DNA of 64,000 bases from Schistosoma mansoni (GCF_000237925.1 NC_031495.1:4813852-4877851); one strand, 5' to 3'; counted from the stretch's first letter, positions 31,913 to 43,254 are shown. Program-made: numbers and translations. Notes: generated from the letters alone by a model not told the origin.

Positions 31913-32261
31913 ATACTGTATATTCACATTAACGTGACTTACGAATGAATTTCCAACTGGCATATAAAAATATCCACTGCTCAGATGGGCCATAATAGAT
32001 TTTTTTTAATGTAACCATCTAAGGATACTCGATTGTCAGTCATTTCTTAGCTATTGTCAGTCTTTGATATAAAGTAACTTATCTTATTCTCTTTCTATGT
32101 TGATAATAATTTTCTTGTTAGATTATAAAATGTACAATTTTAATCATAACCAGACATTATTCATCTATCATCTTGAACAGATGAAGAAAACATAGTCATG
32201 AAACTCATGATGTTTCGTTTGTTTTGCTTAGAGTTGGTCATTTGTGTTATTCCATGCCTCC

Positions 32262-32350
32262 TAGTTCTGTTATCCATACTAGGACTCGAATCCAGTATAT
32301 TTCACTTCAAACCCAATGCATTATCCACGAGAGCTGCTAATTTCGAACAG
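32262..32350 (-). repeat. SM-alpha tRNA-like remnant
   Basis: On the - strand it keeps the B box (GGATTCGAGTCCTAG) and part of the A-box region. No ribozyme. Confidence 0.45.
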
Positions 32351-32435
32351 CCACTAACTATGTTTAAATACAAAAAGCAAGAAGTTAGAAGTATGAACCA
32401 TTGTATTTACAAACAATGATTTAAAGGTAACAGTT

Positions 32436-32815
32436 AGTTGTTTACGAAATTGAGAGAACGAAAAGCGAATGTTCGTTGGACACGGAATATCCACCTAGGA
32501 GATTTGGAAAACCCTGATTCCAAATCAGTGGTGCACATGGGCTCCAGTGATCCTGAGGGAACAAATGGTGTATGAATTAATTGTTGGTCACCAGATACCA
32601 TGAGATTGCATCTCCTCACGATGATCCACTGTCTTGTGGATCAGACCTTTAGATCAGAGGCTCCGGGTGTGGCCACCTAGGAAACCACCTGTTTCAGTTT
32701 GGGCACCTGGGCAGTATCATAGCCCTCATACAAATCAAATGAGATTTGTGTGGCGCATATATATCTGGTGCTTCCTGTGTACGAATATTTATGAGTTTAA
32801 ATAAAACAAATAAAC
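32436..32815 (-). repeat. R520 dispersed repeat, copy 7 (partial)
   Basis: Starts inside the family at GTTGTTTACGAAATTGAGAG and ends with the AT-rich tail. It lies 520 bp from copy 6 in the opposite orientation. Confidence 0.78.
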
Positions 32816-32984
32816 AGTTTCATCGTAAGATCTAGAAATCTTTTGTTTAATACATGATGAAATCATGAATAAATATTGTTCATTATCTTCAGATTAGGAT
32901 GAAATAGTTGTTAACTGTTCACCGGGTAATTCCAATTCACAACAAAAAATATATTAAGAGCAAAATGTCTTCTACAAACAACTA

Positions 32985-33245
32985 AATACATAGGGAACGA
33001 GAACACAAATGGGGACAATCGAACATCTTAGTAAAATCTGAGAACCATACAGTAAATATATCATTTGCAGAATATCAGTCAATCATCTCCGACTTCATTA
33101 TTCCTTCGTATCCACATCAATCATTCTTTGTTCTCACCCTCATTTCTTCGACCTTCTTAACCTTCTACCTCCAGGGATTTCACTTTCGATTGATGATACA
33201 TACTACTTATATTTATCGACATCGGTAGTACATACCACAAATATA
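32985..33245 (+). repeat. R330 dispersed repeat, copy 3
   Basis: Sense copy: GAACGAGAACACAAATGGGG, TTTGCAGAATATCAGTCAAT, CTTCTTAACCTTCTACCTCC and a decayed palindrome (CTACTTATATTTATCGACAT). Confidence 0.7.
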
Positions 33246-34050
33246 TTTTAAGTTTTCTATAGCTTAGCACAAAATTCTAAACAACTGACACAATCCCATC
33301 ACTTTTACATGGATCCAATTTATACTTTACAAAAGCTTTTAATGAACAATATCAATCAAGAATGATTATAACATAATCCATTGGTTTAGTGTGTGTGTGT
33401 GTGTAACATTATTGTTTCATGATCCTTATGTTCTCAATATGATCCCTCGTAGTATTATACGGTAAACAATATGTCATTATTATTATTACGACCATTATTA
33501 TTATTGACCATTCCATATTACATGATCATCATTGTTAAGAATGAACAGCTTGCGATCAGATATATATACATATCTGACATCTTTACCATGTTTTCATTTT
33601 GTCAATCACTTGTTGACTAGTTGATTGTATTAGTAATAATAATAATAATAAGAAGAAGAATCATCTATAATCCTTTCAACATAGTTAACAGGATCTATTG
33701 TCTTTAACTTTCAAAGGGGAACAAAAACTCACCTCAATCATATATATATACCTTTAAACATCTGGTTACCTTTGGCATAGATTTGTATAGAAACAATATA
33801 TAGAGTTTTAATCATCAAAAATCAATTATTTGATTAAAGACAATAGTGAATAAGTATGTAAGTCAGTGGTTTAAAAAGGGTTAAAGGTTTTTCATGGAAT
33901 GTTCTGGATTAAATCCTTTGAGATGATGTTGTCGATATGTAATTCTAAGATGTTTTAGATTAGGACGAAACAGCTATTTAGAGCTTCTTCAGTTGTTTTC
34001 TCTGTTTTATAATTTAATTTGTCAAAGAAAGTGAAATGAATTTTTAAAAA
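33246..34050. other. AT-rich DNA with simple repeats
   Basis: It contains a (GT)n run at 33391-33404, ATT repeats near 33480 and AAT/AAG repeats near 33632-33660. No gene was recognised. Confidence 0.5.
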
Positions 34051-34054
34051 AACC

Positions 34055-34548
34055 TAGCCACTATCTATCTTTGCTTATAATGCTTATGAATTAAAGCTAT
34101 ATCGAGGCAATACGCGCAGTATGTACATATGGCAAATAAGAGACTGATCAATTGCAGTCCTAAATATCAATGGGAAGATTTAAACAAACAATACTAAGTG
34201 AATTTAAACTTCATCCCATTGCACAAGCAAGTGGCTATCAGAACTCAGTAGCTGAGAGGATAATGCGATGGAGTTTGAAGCGAAAGGTACTGGGTTCGAG
34301 TTCCAGAGTTAACATCAACTCTGAGATCCAGTTACACCCAGCTGACGAGTCCCAAATAGGACGAAACGCGCGTCAAACTGGATTTTAATGCTTACCACCA
34401 TCCATCTTTGCTTACAATACATGTGAATTAAGGCTATGTAGAGGCAATACGTACAGTATGCACATATGGCCAATAAGAAACTGACCCGTTGTAGTCCTAA
34501 ACATCAATGGGTTGATTCAAACAAACAATACCAAGTGAATTTAAAAAC
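34055..34548 (+). repeat. SM-alpha, about 1.4-unit tandem copy
   Basis: The copy begins with the ribozyme 3' arm (TAGCCACTATCTATC), runs through a tail, A box, B box (GGGTTCGAGTTCCA), a full ribozyme (34330-34392) and a second tail ending ACAATACCAAGTGAATTT. This is the layout expected when more than one unit of a tandem or circular template is copied. Confidence 0.85.
34330..34392 (+). ncRNA. Hammerhead ribozyme, SM-alpha type, core intact
   Basis: CTGACGAG (34342-34349), helix II GTCC/GGAC with loop CAAATA, GAAAC (34363-34367), minimal helix III from ACGCGCGT, and the cleavage triplet GTC ending at 34374 are all canonical. AAA separates GTC from the CTGG that pairs in helix I, so activity is uncertain. 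Confidence 0.8.
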
Positions 34549-34751
34549 CTAAATAGTTTAATTAAAATGATTTGTGTAAAGATGTGTTCTGTTGGAATAG
34601 ATTACCGTCAATTAATGTAGTGCTGTACATTAGAATGTACTACTGAACAGTTGCTTCTTTCTCATTTGATTATCTTCAACATAAGATATTTATAAAGTTC
34701 AGACCAATTTAACTTCATGATATGGATAATACTTTTCAGTCTAAACTATAA

Positions 34752-34865
34752 TCGTCCTATTTAGGACTCGTCAGCTAGATGTACCTGAATCTCAGATTTG
34801 TTGATGTTCACTCTAGGACTCGAACCCAGTACTGTTCGCTTCAAACGCCATTGCGTTATCATATT
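34752..34865 (-). repeat. SM-alpha fragment
   Basis: Antisense fragment from the ribozyme 5' half (TCGTCCTATTTAGGACTCGT on the + strand) to the A-box region near 34860. The ribozyme 3' part is missing. Confidence 0.65.
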
Positions 34866-34999
34866 TACCGAAATCAAATAGTCTCTGAGTTGTTGTTTTT
34901 TTTGTCTATGTTTGTCAATGTTTCATTGTATGTCATTTCATTCAACTATCGAATCATTGTATAGTGAAAAAAGAAAAACACTATGGAAAAGATCCTTTT

Positions 35000-36490
35000 T
35001 TTTTAAAAAAAAAATGTAATTAAAGAGTTAAACAGAATTGTAAGACAAGTGAAAGTACTTATCAGATCTGAACACAAAATGTAAATGTAAATTAAACATA
35101 AAGAATTAGGTTACATTGATGAACGAATTCAATGGTTACCGTTTGTTTGTTTGGTTGGTTGATTTCCTTTAATTCAATTGTACTTTCATTCCTGTTTATG
35201 TTTTGTTTTGTTACTATGTAATACTTTGACATAATACACCTATTTACAACATTTTTAGCTTACTAACTTACTTATTATTGTTATGATAGCGGTTACTTCA
35301 CTTCATATATATCCCCCCCTTTCTATATTTCTTTATTGAATATCCCTCCTCCTAATTAGTAACCGCTACACTAAAAAAAAACAATACGAAATCAGAGAAT
35401 AACTCCGAATCCATTACAGGAAATGATTGTGATATATGTATATTATGAGTATTAGACAGTTGGTCAAATAGAAGCCTATGATAGTTTTGTTTTTTGAAAT
35501 CCAACTATAAACAATAGAAGAAAACCAGTAACGAGAGTGTGTGTGTGTAGGTGTGTGTGAGAGAGATGGGGGGAATGAGTGAAACACCATACTATACAGC
35601 AATTCTAATAATCCGCCTTAGACAAATAACAAAAAAACAAACAATGAATTTAATTAATTGAAATATATTTATCATTATCTCTATGTGTACATCAAAAAAA
35701 AAGTTTCACCATTTCAATCCATACTACTCTTTAATATAGAATTTGTTTTTCAGCGCTATTCATACATAGATAGGTAGATAGATACCTCAACATTTGTCGT
35801 CAGTAAATTTTTCAGGAAAAAACGTCTTGTTATTCAACGCTTTAACTAGTACTACTACTACTACTCCTATTAAATTAGTTAAATCATTCCGTTTTTCTTC
35901 TTCCTATTCTGTTGTCTTTTACAGTGTTGACAGAACAATCCAGAATGTTCCATAATAATAGTAATCTGAACAGAGTAAGAGATTTACATAGTTCACCTTT
36001 CATTACTAGTTTTTTTTCTTAATATACTACTTTATAACTAATAGTAGTATTAATAATCAGGTATTCTATAGTGCTAGTACTAGTATACAATAAACTACTA
36101 CTACTACTACTACTAATGATAATAGTAGTAATAATTCTCAATGTATATACATAGTTACATTCATTTGATTATTTCCTGTCTATCTTTATTATACCTTGGC
36201 TAATTTTTCTTAGTTCTACTACCTTTATAATTCTCTTTAATTTCCGTCTTTATCTTTCTTTTCTCCCCTTTTCACAGTCTTTCATCTTTTTCATATAGAT
36301 ATATATATAATCTCTTTTTTTTGTTTTCTCATAACTGTACAACATTCATATTGGCGCCAATGAATTCCGACATCTATGTTTAAATATATATATGTATATA
36401 AACCGCTATGATTACTACGTTTATTTGCGGTTACCAGTAGTAATACTCTTGCTGATATATATTTTTTTAGGAAAATATTAATAATATTAA
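35000..36490. other. AT-rich DNA with microsatellites
   Basis: Homopolymer A tracts, GT/GA runs near 35538-35570, and CTA/TAG triplet repeats near 35850-36130. Short frames arise from these repeats. No gene was recognised. Confidence 0.5.
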
Positions 36491-36494
36491 GTTA

Positions 36495-36612
36495 TTATAA
36501 GCAGAGATAGATAGTGGCTAGCAGTGGAATCCAGTTTGACGCGCGTTTCGTCCTATTTGGGACTCATTAGCTAGGTGTATCTGAATCTCAGAGTTGATGT
36601 TGTTCTTCCATT
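36495..36612 (-). repeat. SM-alpha fragment with near-intact ribozyme
   Basis: Antisense copy from the ribozyme 3' arm to the start of the spacer. The core reads CTAATGAG in place of CTGATGAG. AAA-insertion type. Confidence 0.7.
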
Positions 36613-36713
36613 ATTTCAGTTTACAGATGGGCGACGAAGATATATAATAGTTCAGCAAATTCTAATTTACAACAACAAAAGGAACGATTGTATGTAAAAT
36701 ATAACAAACATTT

Positions 36714-36838
36714 AATCTCGCAAGGCGGGATCGTAGATGCGCACTGCTGACGAGTCCCATAATAGAACGAAACTGCCGTCCAGTGCTTTCAGGTTTTTCA
36801 TGATGGTCTAGCTTCAATTGACTCATGATCTCAACTAT
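36714..36838 (+). repeat. Family B fragment with near-intact ribozyme
   Basis: The ribozyme (36741-36787) has CTGACGAG, GAAAC and GTC, with perfect helix I (GCACTG/CAGTGC), one mismatch in helix II (GTCC/GAAC) and one in helix III. The tRNA-like part is missing. Confidence 0.72.
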
Positions 36839-36884
36839 ATATCAAAGCATTTATCTTCTTTTCAAAATGCAATATTATTATTAT

Positions 36885-37205
36885 TAGTTTATTTTAATCG
36901 ATGGACAGCTCGGAATCAATTGGAAGATTTGAACTTCACAGATAACTTAGCACTTCTATCGTATACACACGAACAAATGCAGATGAAGACAACTAGTATA
37001 GAAGCAGCCTTTGCATCAATAGACCTCAATATACACAAAGGAAAAAGCAGGACCCTCAAACACAACACAAAGATTACCAACCCGATGTCACTTGATGGAG
37101 AAGCTCTAGAAGAAGTGGAATCTTTTGTGTACCTCGACAGAGAAAAGTGGCACGTCCGGCGGCTGACAAACATAGGATTTAGATGGCCCAGCAGGTGGAC
37201 ATAGC
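36885..37205 (+). mobile_element. RTE-like family 2 reverse transcriptase fragment
   Basis: An open frame encodes QLEDLNFTDNLALLSYTHEQMQ and GEALEEVESFVYLD, matching the RT segment at 60869-61141. The polymerase motif FADD is changed to FTDN, so the second catalytic Asp is lost. It breaks off after FVYLD. Confidence 0.78.
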
Positions 37206-37319
37206 TACGGAGAATAGCATGCCGGAAGACTCGACATTTTGGCAGAAGGCGTGTCACAGATTGAGACAAATAAAAAAGCGCCACGGAGAGCAGAATTACC
37301 ACAAGAGTGACTTTCATTT

Positions 37320-37630
37320 AAAGAGAGGATGAGTGTGGTGCTACTTATGTTGACAAATACAAGTAGTAACACTTATCAGAAGTGAAAGACCTGACAGCAG
37401 AAGATTGAGAAGATCGAGTCGAAGAGAACAGGAAGGGAAACAGAAAGCAATCGTAATAACAATAGAATTGAAAGAATCTTGAATCATGTAAAGGACAACT
37501 GAAGGAAGATGTGCAAATGATGTATTTAATGTGTGGTTTTCATATTTTATGAAAGTACTTTGTAATTTTTCACTAAACAGTAAATCGGTCTACCTAACCT
37601 GAGTTCTCGTTTACTACAATGATAATTTGA
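37320..37630 (-). repeat. R330 dispersed repeat, copy 4
   Basis: Antisense copy: GCTACTTATGTTGACAAATA at the palindrome end, AGATTGAGAAGATCGA in the middle and GAGTTCTCGTTTACTACAAT at the right end. Confidence 0.65.
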
Positions 37631-37685
37631 TAAATAAACTGTAGATAAAACTGTTACAGGATAAAAAGACTTATGTTACCACTGA

Positions 37686-37885
37686 NNNNNNNNNNNNNNN
37701 NNNNNNNNNNNNNNNNNNNNNNNNNNNNNNNNNNNNNNNNNNNNNNNNNNNNNNNNNNNNNNNNNNNNNNNNNNNNNNNNNNNNNNNNNNNNNNNNNNNN
37801 NNNNNNNNNNNNNNNNNNNNNNNNNNNNNNNNNNNNNNNNNNNNNNNNNNNNNNNNNNNNNNNNNNNNNNNNNNNNNNNNNNNNN
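37686..37885. other. Assembly gap (200 N)
   Basis: Exactly 200 unknown bases. The flanks are not inverted copies of each other, unlike the first gap. Confidence 0.97.
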
Positions 37886-38059
37886 AGGACTAACCCATAG
37901 GAAAAGACCGGGAGGCCAATGAACGGGATATCTTAGATAACTTTGTTGGGCGCTCAGTATGCAAATGCGGCGTCCCACGCCCTCACCCTTGCAAAGAATT
38001 GAAACACAAGGATATATCAAGTCTCGCGATTCGAGGGCTTTTAGCTTTAATTGCACTGA

Positions 38060-38305
38060 ACCAGGTTGCTCATATTCGTGGACTGGATTGAAGTTAGACC
38101 ATTACCACCGTTTTATGCCGGCTGAGCAGTCTATAGGGTTAGGCGCTCGCGCGCAAGACTGATAGGTCCCGGGTTCGAACCTCGAAAGGAGGGATGATAG
38201 ATGTGCACTTCTGAGGAGTCCCACAATGTGACTCAACGGCCGTCCAGTGCTTCCAGGTTTTCCATGGTAGTCTAGCTTCAAATGACTCATGAGTTCAATT
38301 GTTAA
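38060..38305 (+). repeat. Family B retroposon copy
   Basis: TGAAGTTAGACCATTACCAC, A-box region (GGGTTAGGCGCTCGCGCG), B box GGGTTCGAACCTCG, CTGAGGAG and tail to AATGACTCATGAG. The GAAA box reads TCAA, the same loss as in the copy at 26609, so the two may share a recent parent. Confidence 0.75.
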
Positions 38306-38629
38306 ATCAATGTTCATGAGTTTACTAATGTTTAAATTTCATATATGATCCAATGATTTATGAAACTAATTATGTCACAACTGAAACAATTTTTATTAAC
38401 ACCAATAAATGAAGTTCAAGCTACTCAATACTCAATTTATTTGAAACTATCAAGTCCAACCTTGGTATGGATACCTATATCACGTTGTTGACTATAAATA
38501 AAAATGTGATTCATTGAAATCTAACTCAATTCTCTATATGTACAAAATGAAGCCTAGTTGAAATCTTCAAAGCCCTGTTCATCAAAGTCATTGTTTTTAA
38601 TACTATTTAAGATTGATTTTTTAATTAAT

Positions 38630-38925
38630 ATCATGAATAGATGAATGTTAGACCACCAGTGAAAACCTAGGAGCACTGGACGGCCGTTTCGTCCTAACAT
38701 GGGACCCCTCAGTAATGCGTATGTGAGATCACTCACGCGGGACTCGAACCCAGGACTTTCGATCTCTCGGGCGAACGCTTAACTCTGGACCACTGAGCCG
38801 AAATCTAACGGCTTTACTGTCTAATTTTAACCATTCCATGATATTGCGCGACCGTTTACTATTGTCTTCATCCATTCATGATATCAATTAAAACTTAACA
38901 ATCTCTACAACCCCATACTGATTTC
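38630..38925 (-). repeat. Family B retroposon copy
   Basis: Antisense copy with ribozyme, B box (GGGTTCGAGTCCCGCG), A-box region and spacer. The ribozyme has CTGAGGGG in place of CTGAGGAG; GGACGAAACGGCCGTC is intact. Confidence 0.75.
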
Positions 38926-39269
38926 CTTTTTTATTATTCCTAAATCATTCATACTAAAAAGTATTTAACTACTAACAGAGAGAATGAAAACTTTTCTATA
39001 CTTGTTTAGACTATGGAATCGATCACAAGATTTGATATGATTTTGTAGTTGAATGATCACTAGTTGTAAAAACCCGGATTATTAAGAGAAAACCCCTTAG
39101 TGAATAAATGTCAGCTGATAGAATATGTCGTTAGTAAAAAAATGCCAAATTTAGAAATACAATATAAATATGATTAAAATTCATACAGGTATGAATGAAT
39201 GGGGGAATCTTAGTTTATGGGTCATCTATTAACCAATGATCTGAAGATCTAGTTATCAGACTTAATTAT

Positions 39270-39600
39270 TGTCCTTTTGTAATGAACAAGAACACTGGTG
39301 GTGACAATCAAATGTATCTAAGCACAAATTACAAACTATCTCACTAAAATCTGATAACTATACAATGAACAGTTAATTTGCAAAATAACAATCAATTGTC
39401 TTAATCTTCATTGTTCCTTCTGCAAATTTCAGTCCATTGTCTCTGATTTCATTGTTCATGCATTTTCATACCGATTGCGCTTCATTCCTGTTTCTTCCTT
39501 ATCGGTGTTCTCCCAAAATACATTCTATGTCTGACTATCACCATATGCTACTTATGTGGACATAAGTAGCCCACACCACACTCTATGTTGACTATAACTA
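39270..39600 (+). repeat. R330 dispersed repeat, copy 5 (left arm of inverted pair)
   Basis: It ends with a perfect 10-bp palindrome with a GG centre (CTACTTATGTGGACATAAGTAG at about 39551-39572). It is a close reverse complement of 39990-40309. Confidence 0.8.
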
Positions 39601-39989
39601 AATTTTTTCTGACTTTTACACTTGGCTGAAAATACTAGATCATATTAAAGGGAATTTTAGTCATTAGTTTTCTTTACTCGTTATTTTACTGATATCTAAT
39701 AGCCATAAACATCACCAGGATTATTGATTTTATATAGAAATCAGCGTATTAGACGTAAAGCATTGCTTGTTCGTTATATCTTAATACCGGATTTTTTGAA
39801 ATATCTATGTCCTAGCCAACCTTTAGACTTCCAGAAATTTGCTACTCTTAAACTCTGAACAAATTAAAACAAATGATACAGTACCATTGAAGTTTGTTTC
39901 AAATACAGTTTAGATGTAGTAAGCAAAAGACGTCTAACTAGTTACAAAATTGAATTTAAACATGAGAAAACTTCCATAGAAGATAGTAG

Positions 39990-40309
39990 TATTAGTGTAG
40001 TGCGGTCTACTTATATCCATATAAGTAGTGTATAGTGATGGTCTGACATAGAATGTATTTTGGCAGAAGATCGATAAGGAATGAACAGGAATGAAGCACA
40101 ATCGGTAGAAAAATGCATGAACAATGAAATTAGAGAAGATGGATTGATATTTACAGAAGGAACACGGATGATTGAAATAATTGATTGTTATTATGAAAAT
40201 TAACTGTTCATCGTATGGTTATCAGAATTTAATGAGACAGTCTGTAATTTGTGCTTAAATACATTCGATTGTCCGCAACTAGTGTTCTGTTCACTACAAT
40301 AATAATATT
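39990..40309 (-). repeat. R330 dispersed repeat, copy 6 (right arm of inverted pair)
   Basis: Inverse of copy 5, separated by about 390 bp. Its palindrome is CTACTTATATCCATATAAGTAG. It ends directly against the Merlin element. Confidence 0.8.
40302..40309. repeat. Left target-site duplication of the Merlin element
   Basis: ATAATATT stands directly before the left terminal inverted repeat and matches GTAATATT at 41419-41426 in seven of eight bases. Merlin elements are known for 8-9 bp duplications. Confidence 0.65.
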
Positions 40310-40422
40310 GGTGAGACTAAAGAACGTGAACGACCTTTGAACGAATCTTAAATGACCTTGAGAAATATTAGCCAATCAGAAGACAGTTAGTGTGCAGTAA
40401 TTTATTATACAAAACCAAAGAA

Positions 40423-41342
40423 TTAGAGTGGATACTGTTCTTTTACATGAGTTAAAAACTTATCAAGGTTGGATATAGGTTCGGAAGTTCTAAAATCATA
40501 TTGCATGCGGTACATGAATTCATCCATATGGCTCCATAGTAGTCTGCCTCTGGAGCCATGATAAGGTCTCAAAAACTCTTTCAGTCTTGACCACATAGCT
40601 TCTATGTTGTTAGTATGCACCCCAGTAGTAGGGTCAACGAAATGGCGCTTATGTATAACGACTTCATGCACATATCCCAGTCTACCTAGATACCTATACG
40701 CTCTCCAATCATCTGTGTAAACAGTAGTGCCCGGCAGCACATATTGCTGTATAATCGATATGATTGTTAGTGCCTGCCGGTTACTGACTCTTTGAAAATG
40801 TCCTTTTTGTAACTATCTATCATATATTCCAAGGACCTGTGAGGTATATTTATGGAAGAGGTACTTACCCAATCTTCTTTAATACAACGGCCACGGTTGT
40901 ATTTGCTTTTCCTTACAATCGTTTCGTCTATTTCAACAATGTTCCCCACTCCTCCATACAATTGGTGTACGCTTGTCAGTTTTGTTGCGCAAATATCTCG
41001 GCAAAACTCGTACCATTGAACTGCCGAAACTTCGCTTACATCGGCAAAGGTGGCAGCTAGTGTTACCGGTGCTTTTATTATCCAATTCGCAACAAGGAGC
41101 ATAATTTGTCTCAACCTTAATTTTGACCGAGCGAAAAAAGTCCCTATTCGAGCTGATTTCTTCTTCCAACATGAAGGACATCGAAAGATAATATCATCAC
41201 GATAATCTGCACACCGTACAATGGTCATTTGACTACCGCAGTCACAATTATAGGAGCTTCTCAATAATCCCTTTTCTTGTAGTCGCTCAATTATCACGTC
41301 TTCTCGAAAATCCGCTGTAAAGCGATCGTACGTTAGCATCAT
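40423..41342 (-). CDS. Merlin transposase (DDE, IS1016/IS1595-like) with candidate microintron
   Basis: The first part (41342-40869) encodes 158 residues: a Cys-rich zinc-binding region (CDCG at 33-36, C44, CPSC at 55-58) and the first catalytic Asp in VEIDETIVRKSK (D139). A 32-nt stretch (40868-40837) begins GTAAGT and ends CACAG. Removing it joins W158 to VLGIYDR, the sequence expected there in this family, and restores the frame of the second part (40836-40423), which carries YTDDW (D200) and TNNIEAMW (E237), a D36E spacing. The joined product is about 295 residues. A TAG at 40815-40813 (codon 166) interrupts it, so this copy is unlikely to make full-length enzyme. Without splicing there would also be a frameshift. 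The intron is inference from sequence only. Confidence 0.85.
40837..40868 (-). other. Candidate 32-nt intron in the Merlin transposase
   Basis: It has a consensus donor (GTAAGT), an acceptor CACAG and no frame-preserving length (32 nt), yet its removal restores both frame and a family motif. Schistosome genes are known to have introns in the 30-40 nt range. Confidence 0.65.
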
Positions 41343-41459
41343 GTTGCGAAATTACCGCCGTGACCTTGAAAACCCGTGAAAGCTTCTGATTGGCTCGTCC
41401 ATGTTCTTTAGTCTCGCCGTAATATTTTGTCAATGAAAAGATGAACAGGAATATATCGG

Positions 41460-41665
41460 ATTATAAGCAGAGATAGATAGATAGATGATGGTTAGAACTG
41501 CAATCCAGGACGCGCATTGCATCTATATCTACTTATAATGCTTGTGACTTAAAATGATTTCGAAGCAGTCCGCAAGGGATGCACAGGTGCCGAAAATGGC
41601 TGATCAATTGCAGTCGTAAACGTTAATGAGAAAATTTAAACACCCAATACAAATAAATATCGGAT
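41460..41665. repeat. Old SM-alpha fold-back remnant
   Basis: An antisense ribozyme 3' arm (AGCAGAGATAGAT...AATCCAGGACGCGC) is joined at about 41511 to a sense tail (CTTATAATGCTTGTGACTTA to AAACACCCAATAC). Ribozyme core absent. Type without the AAA insertion. Confidence 0.55.
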
Positions 41666-41754
41666 TATGGAATTCACGAGAATTTAATTAAAGAGCAACT
41701 ATGTATTGGGTATTTTCCAACTTTCCCGAATAATTTATTACATTCATTTTGTAT

Positions 41755-42020
41755 TGTTTATTTTTGAATCTTCCCATGGATGTTCAGGACTTCAATTGAT
41801 CAGTCTCATATTGATATATATATACATCCTGTATGGATTGCCTCGATATTGCCTTAAGTCACAGGCATCATAAGTAAAGATAGATGTTGGCTATCAATGA
41901 AATCCAGAACACTCGTTTCATCCTATTTGAGACTTGTCAGCTGGATATACCTGAATCCCAGAATTCCCAAAATGCGCATCAAACTGGATTCTACTACTAA
42001 CCACCATTCATCTTTACTTG
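41755..42020 (-). repeat. Old SM-alpha copy, tail and ribozyme
   Basis: Antisense copy from the tail (TGAATCTTCCCATGGATG) to the ribozyme (CTCGTTTCATCCTATTTGAG, ACTTGTCAGCTGG), then a short inverted stretch GCGCATCAAACTGGATTCTA in sense orientation. Core changed at several places. Confidence 0.6.
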
Positions 42021-43254
42021 ATCACACTATATCTAACTAGATACCATTCAACTTTATTTCAACTATGGATGATAGATTTTAAAAATTGTCCCAACTACAT
42101 CTGTAATTACTTAGGAAATAATAATAATATACGAAATAGATACTGCATAGCCAAACTATTTTTTTTCTCCATTATGCACATGTTTACATTCAGTAACTAA
42201 ACAAAAACTCATCTCTCTTAGAGAAAAATAAAAATAATAAAAAAAAAATTAGACAAAAACTGTTGTTTTCATAAGTTTAAAAGCGTTTAGCAAGTATATA
42301 TCTACAAATATCAACGAAGGGGGGTGGGGGTGGATGGGTATACATAAGGGAGCGTGAAAGAGTATATAACTAGGCAACTCTAATCTTTGTTCCTTTTTTC
42401 CTTTTTTACCTTACTCCATCCCATATTACTAATTCATTTAACTTAATATATATATTTGCCCATCTTTTTTATTGATTAATTTTTATAAGTGCTTAATTAC
42501 ATTAGGCGCCTATATTTAGAGGAGTTAGCTGGACACAGAGAGAGGAAAACAGAATGATATCTAAATCAAGATAAGAATGGATAGTTTTTTTTTAGTTCGT
42601 ATTAAATGTTTGCCTCTTTTTTGATAAAACAAAACAAAAAAAAAGATTACCAATGGATAGAATAAATGTAAAACAGGTAGGGTGTATAGAAGTACGTTCA
42701 TTAACTAGTTTGAGTCGTTTTAAATGGATAGGTATTACAATGTAGTAAATATACTTTAGCTAAATTGGTATATATATATATATATAGGTATAATGAATCT
42801 ATACTCATTTACTTAATCTGTTTTCAAACTTCAGACCAATTAATATAATAGGAATGAATCTACAGGGAGGACGAGTAAAAAAGAGAAGTATAGTAGTATT
42901 GGTAATAGTAATGGTGGTAGTAATGGTAGCAGTATTAGTAGTGTTATTATTAGTGTATCATTTTGTAAAGACAGAATATAAATGGATAGAAATGTCTGAC
43001 AGATATTCTAATGGATTATTATTATTATCATTATTACTATTATTATTGTTGCTGTCAGTTCTTTACCTTCAATTTTTCTATCTCTATTGCATGCATGGAC
43101 ATATATATATTTAATCATGAAACTTGTTGTGAAACTGTATATAGGACATGAGGATACAGGTGATATATATATACCAGAGTTTTGGTTATATGATAAATAA
43201 TGGAGAGTTTTTGGTGAAATGGAAAAAATTATGCATATGTATATATATCAAATT
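42021..43254. other. AT-rich DNA with microsatellites
   Basis: It holds a G-rich run at 42318-42338, a (TA)n run at 42772-42786, GTA/GTT-type triplets at 42890-42960 and (TTA)n at 43013-43050. The 86-codon frame at 42854 is a translation of these triplets. No gene was recognised. Confidence 0.5.

Larger units (their letters stand above)
40310..41418 (-). mobile_element. Merlin DNA transposon, 1109 bp
   Basis: The termini are inverted: GGTGAGACTAAAGAACGTG at 40310 and GGCGAGACTAAAGAACATG reading inward from 41418. The transposase gene on the - strand fills most of the interior. Merlin is the eukaryotic branch related to bacterial IS1016/IS1595 and has been described from schistosomes. The 8-bp flank duplication with one mismatch and one stop in the transposase suggest a fairly recent but now non-autonomous copy. 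Confidence 0.9.

Noticed and set aside
42854-43114. 86-codon hydrophobic frame resembling a membrane protein
   Set aside because: It is the translation of GTA/GTT and TTA triplet repeats; the Val and Leu runs follow the microsatellites and there is no homology or splice context.
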